From positions 62,001 through 126,000 of the forward strand of contig NCSJ02000070.1 of assembly GCA_002812745.2 (NCBI GenBank): a DNA stretch of 64,000 bases, in the 5' to 3' direction. Position 1 is the first letter of the stretch; the number at the start of each line of letters is the position of its first letter. Below are positions 60,821 through 64,000 of this stretch, in pieces. A program made the translations under genes and the position numbers. This stretch comes from Scytalidium lignicola. Its lineage: Eukaryota > Ascomycota > Leotiomycetes. The notes beneath the pieces were generated by a model. That model did not search any database, was not told where the DNA came from, and worked only from the letters and a program-made list of their open reading frames with translations.

Positions 60821-63112
60821 ATGGCAGAATACGATGCCGCTACCCATGGTGATATGGATATCATCTTTGCCGGCGGTGGAACTCCAGCTTGCGTGGCTGC
60901 CGGACGTCTTGCAAGAGCGAACCCAGATCTCAAGATTCTCCTGGTTGAAGGAGGGAGATCTAGCTTTGAAGACCCGGTAGTCCGGACTCCCGCGCTCTAC
61001 ATGTCGCATTTGGCGCCTGAGAGTGAGACAGCTATTGTATGCTCCAACCCTCTTCGCAATCCTATTTATTATTCAATTCATGTGATAATCAAATTTGATT
61101 GCCTAACCACCTCTATAGTTCTTCAATGGCCCTTGAAGGATTTGCTTTGCATACTTCTGCTGTGTGAATCCTTTGCCTTCTCCTGATTGCAAGCCTGGAA
61201 CCTCAGCAAAAACCAGGCTATTACGCTGGATTTTTAATATTGCAAATTGGGATAGACCACTTTGGTATTGGAGGAACGGAATATACACAGATGAAACCAT
61301 TACACATACAGATATGCTTAGACACCAGCGATTACTCAGAGTAAGAGGTGAACGGCAAAGGCTTGATTGTATTCAATTTACCTTTCATTCTGGTCATAAG
61401 TCTGTTATGGCATGAGTTGCCATTGGGTACAATTACAAATCAGCCATCGAAGTATCTTAATGGCTGTGAAGCCATTGTGCCTATGGGTGGTATACTTGGT
61501 GGTGGTTCGGCCATCAATTTCATGATGTATACACGTGCCCAAGGGGTTGATTTCGATAGCTGGAATACTCCAGGCTGGACATCTGAGGATATACTGCCAC
61601 TTTGCAAGCAGCTCGAAACATTTCACCAGGACGAGCCGGGAATCGACAGGAGCAGGCATGGTTACAATGGCCCAATTCACGTGTCTGATGGGGGTTTCAG
61701 AGCAAGGAAGACTGAGACTCTGTTCTGTGATACCATCAAAGAGATGGGAATGAAAGAAATAGTGGATTTAGAGGACCTGAACCAGGTTGATGGATTTTCA
61801 GTAAGTCTGCTTACCTTTAAAGAAGTAGAATTCTTCTCACTTCTGTCTTAGCGGTGGCAGTGATACATAAGTAAAGACGGCAATCGCCAAGATTCAGCGT
61901 ATTGTTGTCTCTATCCTCTGCTCAAAAGTGACCTATACCCAAACCTCCATATCCTTACAAACACAAAGGTTGTCCGAGTCGTCTTTGATAACTCGAACCC
62001 TCCTCGTGCGACTGGTGTTGAGTGCAAGCCAAATGCAAAACATCAACCAAGTCTGTCATTCAGCAATCCTGTGAAGTCTGTTATCAACGCAAAGAAACTG
62101 GTTGTTGTGACAGCCGGTACTTTGGGTTCACCACAGATTCTTGAACGTTCGGGTGTTGGGAATCCGGATGTCCTGAAGAGGGTTGATATTCCTGTTGTGT
62201 CTAATGTTCCTGGCGTGGGCGAGAACTATCAAGACCACAATATCATTTTTTACCCCTATAACACGACCCTTGCTCCCGAGGAAACCTTTGACGGTATTGT
62301 AAGCGGTCGCAAGGACGTCTCTAGAGCTAGAGCTGCAAAGGAGCCAATTGTGGGATGGAATGGAATAGGTGCTTCCCTTGTTACGCTTCTCAAATCGAAG
62401 ATTCTAACAAGTCCACAACAGATATAAGTTCGAAGCTGCAGGACCTGCCTTTCAGAAATGCTGGGCCCGCGACTATCAGCCTTTCCCAGCGCGCCCACTC
62501 ATACTGTGTTGTTTTATAAACGGTTTCCTTGGCGACCAAAATCTTGTTGAACCTGGGCAGTACATCACACTGGGCCCAACCACAGCCTACCCCTACGCAC
62601 GAGGATCCATACACATCACCTCGGCAGATGATGTACTAGAAGGTTACGAATTCGACAATGGCTTTCTAAGCAATCCATTCGACGTCAAGGCACAGGTATG
62701 GGGATATAAGATGTCGCGTGAGATTGCTCGCCGTCTCCCTTTCTGTAAAGGCGAACTTGCACTTGGGCACCCAGCGTTTCCAACCCGTTCTCGAGCAGCT
62801 CTATCAGAGTTATCCTACACATCAGTTGCACCTGATGATAAGGTTGAGTACTCCGAGCAAGATGATGCCGTTATCGAAGATTGGATCCGAAGCAATGTCA
62901 ACACCACGTGGCATTCGCTGGGAACGTGTGCAATGAAACCCCTTGCGAAAAGAGGAGTGGTGGATGGCAATCTCAACGTCCACGGAACAATCGGCCTAAA
63001 GGTGGCTGATCTAAGCATAGGACCAGAGAATGTGGGTGCCAACACTAACGGCACTGCTTTAGTAATTGGTGAAAAGGCTGCAATAATAATTGCGCAGGAA
63101 CTGGGGTTGTAA
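60821..63112 (+). pseudogene. alcohol-oxidase-type GMC oxidoreductase, broken
   Basis: ATG at 60821. FAD loop DIIFAGGGTPACVAAGRLA with the acid at LVEGG, then HLAPESETAI; an intron (61039-61118, GTATGC...CTATAG, branch CCTAAC) is followed by about 310 bp of unrelated transposon sequence; coding resumes near 61430 with PSKYLNG, then signature 1 VPMGGILGGGSAINFMMYTRAQ. A second intron starts at 61801. Then a TGA (CGA expected, RIP-like) near 61864, signature 2 (GTLGSPQILERSGVG), a one-base frame change near 62425, and the C-terminus with catalytic His in TTWHSLGTCAM and Asn in GANTNGTALVIGEKAA. The pattern (EAIVP..ILGGGSxINFMMYTRA, His/Asn pair) fits the AOX group, which oxidises short alcohols to aldehydes with release of H2O2, usually in peroxisomes. 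This copy is dead. Confidence 0.85.
61122..61430 (-). mobile_element. Tc1/mariner transposase internal fragment inside the AOX-type gene
   Basis: The minus-strand frame reads YIPFLQYQSGLSQFAILKIQ, then GEGKGFTQQKYAKQILQGPLK. This resembles the middle of Tc1-type transposases just before the second Asp region. The next expected block (EIFEDLEKG...WYVEDNSRVHGK) is found at 60.25-60.47 kb. No terminal repeat bounds the fragment. Confidence 0.55.
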
Positions 63113-63385
63113 GTTCAAGGAAATCTGGCTGCACAGCTTGCGAGATCCAAATTGTAGTGTTTCAGGACATTTCTATATGAAGCAATCCGACTTTTTATTA
63201 TTATTACATTATTTCAATAAACTCCACTTGCTACGTCAACCTGATCGTATAACATGATGAGGCGTCAGATACAAGTTTAGGGTCATTGGTTCATATCATC
63301 TCCAGTGCCTACTTTAATCTATAATCTATGAATGTAGCACGAGCACGAATTGGCGATGTTGAGACAACTGAATCTTTTTACTAAT
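63113..63385. other. spacer between convergent AOX relic and ALDH gene
   Basis: AT-rich 3' flank for both genes. No gene is supported. Confidence 0.4.
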
Positions 63386-64000
63386 TTATATTTTCGACTT
63401 TACAGTAGTTCGAATCATCTTCTTGTTGACAAACTCAAGTATGCCAAGCTCCCCACCAAGCTCACGTCCAAAACCAGAGTTCTTTACTCCACCCCATGGC
63501 ATATGGGCGTTGGTATATATTGGCGTATTGATGAAGACCATGCCGCAGTCCAAACTTTGAGCAACGCGCTGTGCATGCTCATCATTACCACTATAGACAG
63601 ATGCTCCAAGTCCGAACGGCGTGGCATTGGCGAGGTCGATAGCCTTCTCGTCATTCTCCGTCGCATAAATGGAGAAGACGGGACCAAACGTCTCTTGGTT
63701 AAACAGCGGATTCTCCCGCGATATGCCTGTGATTATTGTAGGCTCTACATAGAAACCAGGGCGCTGAATCCGCTTGCCTCCAGCAACAATGCGTGCGCCG
63801 TTATCCACGGCACCCTTGACCTGGCTAAGAAGGAGTTCGAGGCCGCGTTGCGACGCTACTGGCCCTATCGTCGTCTTGCTATCGGTGGGTTCACCGGCTT
63901 CGAGTCCTTTTAGTCGGCGGACGAGCCCTTTCAGAAAAGCTTCCGCTCGTTCTTCCCCGATGACAATGAACCGCTTTGACGCAGCGCATGCTTGGCCCGT
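63386..64000 (-). CDS. aldehyde dehydrogenase, C-terminal part (cut by window end)
   Basis: The open frame runs from the window edge to the stop at 63386, about 204 codons. It starts at the catalytic Cys motif GQACAASKRFIV, followed by GPVASQRGLELLL, ARIVAGG, GFYVEPTIITG, the Glu and Gly-rich part NQETFGPVFSIY (cofactor-binding), TPFGLGASVYS, and ends PWGGVKNSGFGREL and EFVNKKMIRTTV. The SKRFIV context and tail resemble succinate-semialdehyde-dehydrogenase-like ALDHs. It oxidises an aldehyde to an acid with NAD(P)+. It converges with the AOX-type gene, so alcohol to aldehyde to acid would be a natural pairing. The N-terminal half is outside the window, so its integrity is unknown. The + strand open frame at 63350-63913 is a shadow. 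Confidence 0.88.
   Translation of the reverse strand, partial: TGQACAASKRFIVIGEERAEAFLKGLVRRLKGLEAGEPTDSKTTIGPVASQRGLELLLSQVKGAVDNGARIVAGGKRIQRPGFYVEPTIITGISRENPLFNQETFGPVFSIYATENDEKAIDLANATPFGLGASVYSGNDEHAQRVAQSLDCGMVFINTPIYTNAHMPWGGVKNSGFGRELGGELGILEFVNKKMIRTTVKSKI

Noticed and set aside
63350..63913. 187-codon + strand open frame at the window end
   Set aside because: It lies antisense to a convincing aldehyde dehydrogenase frame with all motifs.

Overview
The window looks like nuclear DNA of a filamentous ascomycete (Pezizomycotina). Most coding genes carry short introns (about 47-170 bp) with GT...AG ends and CTRAC-type branch sites. Two Zn2Cys6 regulators, a CYP52-type P450, GPI-anchored wall proteins and a secreted catalase-peroxidase are typical fungal families. 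Many relics carry stop codons where CAA, CAG, CGA or TGG would be expected, the mark of repeat-induced point mutation (RIP). I see no rRNA, tRNA or CRISPR. Species is not decidable by eye.

Layout. 0-5.5 kb: two decayed caspase-superfamily genes lying tail to tail (a caspase-like gene on + and a TPR-CHAT gene on -). 6-12 kb: a DDE transposase scrap, a broken GMC oxidoreductase and an intact five-exon P450. 12-25 kb: a palindromic MITE, a phosphoesterase/phospholipase C-type gene with one frameshift, a tandem-repeat block, a GPI-anchored fasciclin protein whose first FAS1 domain is split by a long Thr/Val repeat, a 560-aa membrane protein and a small GPI protein. 26-31 kb: a broken SDR, a complete pogo/Fot1-type transposon with perfect 113-bp terminal inverted repeats, and several hairpin MITEs. 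31-47 kb: an intact SDR, an intact Zn2Cys6 regulator, a decayed membrane-protein gene, a seven-exon secreted KatG, a mosaic of gene fragments and a J-domain protein. 49-64 kb: a possible catabolic block with a Zn2Cys6 regulator, PuuE/HxnM-type cyclic (imide) amidohydrolase, 2OG-Fe(II) oxygenase, amidase, Unc93-like transporter (with an in-frame stop), a broken alcohol-oxidase-type GMC gene and an aldehyde dehydrogenase cut by the window end.

Working hypothesis: the cyclic amidohydrolase, 2OG oxygenase and amidase at 51.1-57.2 kb match in kind the HxnM, HxnY and HxnN steps of the nicotinate pathway of Aspergillus nidulans. They may form the ring-opening half of an N-heterocycle catabolic cluster with their own regulator and transporter. 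The AOX-type gene next to the ALDH would make an alcohol-to-acid pair, but the oxidase is broken by a Tc1 fragment, an in-frame stop and a frameshift. Several single N bases sit beside homopolymers, so some frameshifts may be sequencing artefacts; the RIP-like stops are less easily explained that way. Exon limits below were derived by hand from splice signals and reading frame and have not been checked with transcripts.
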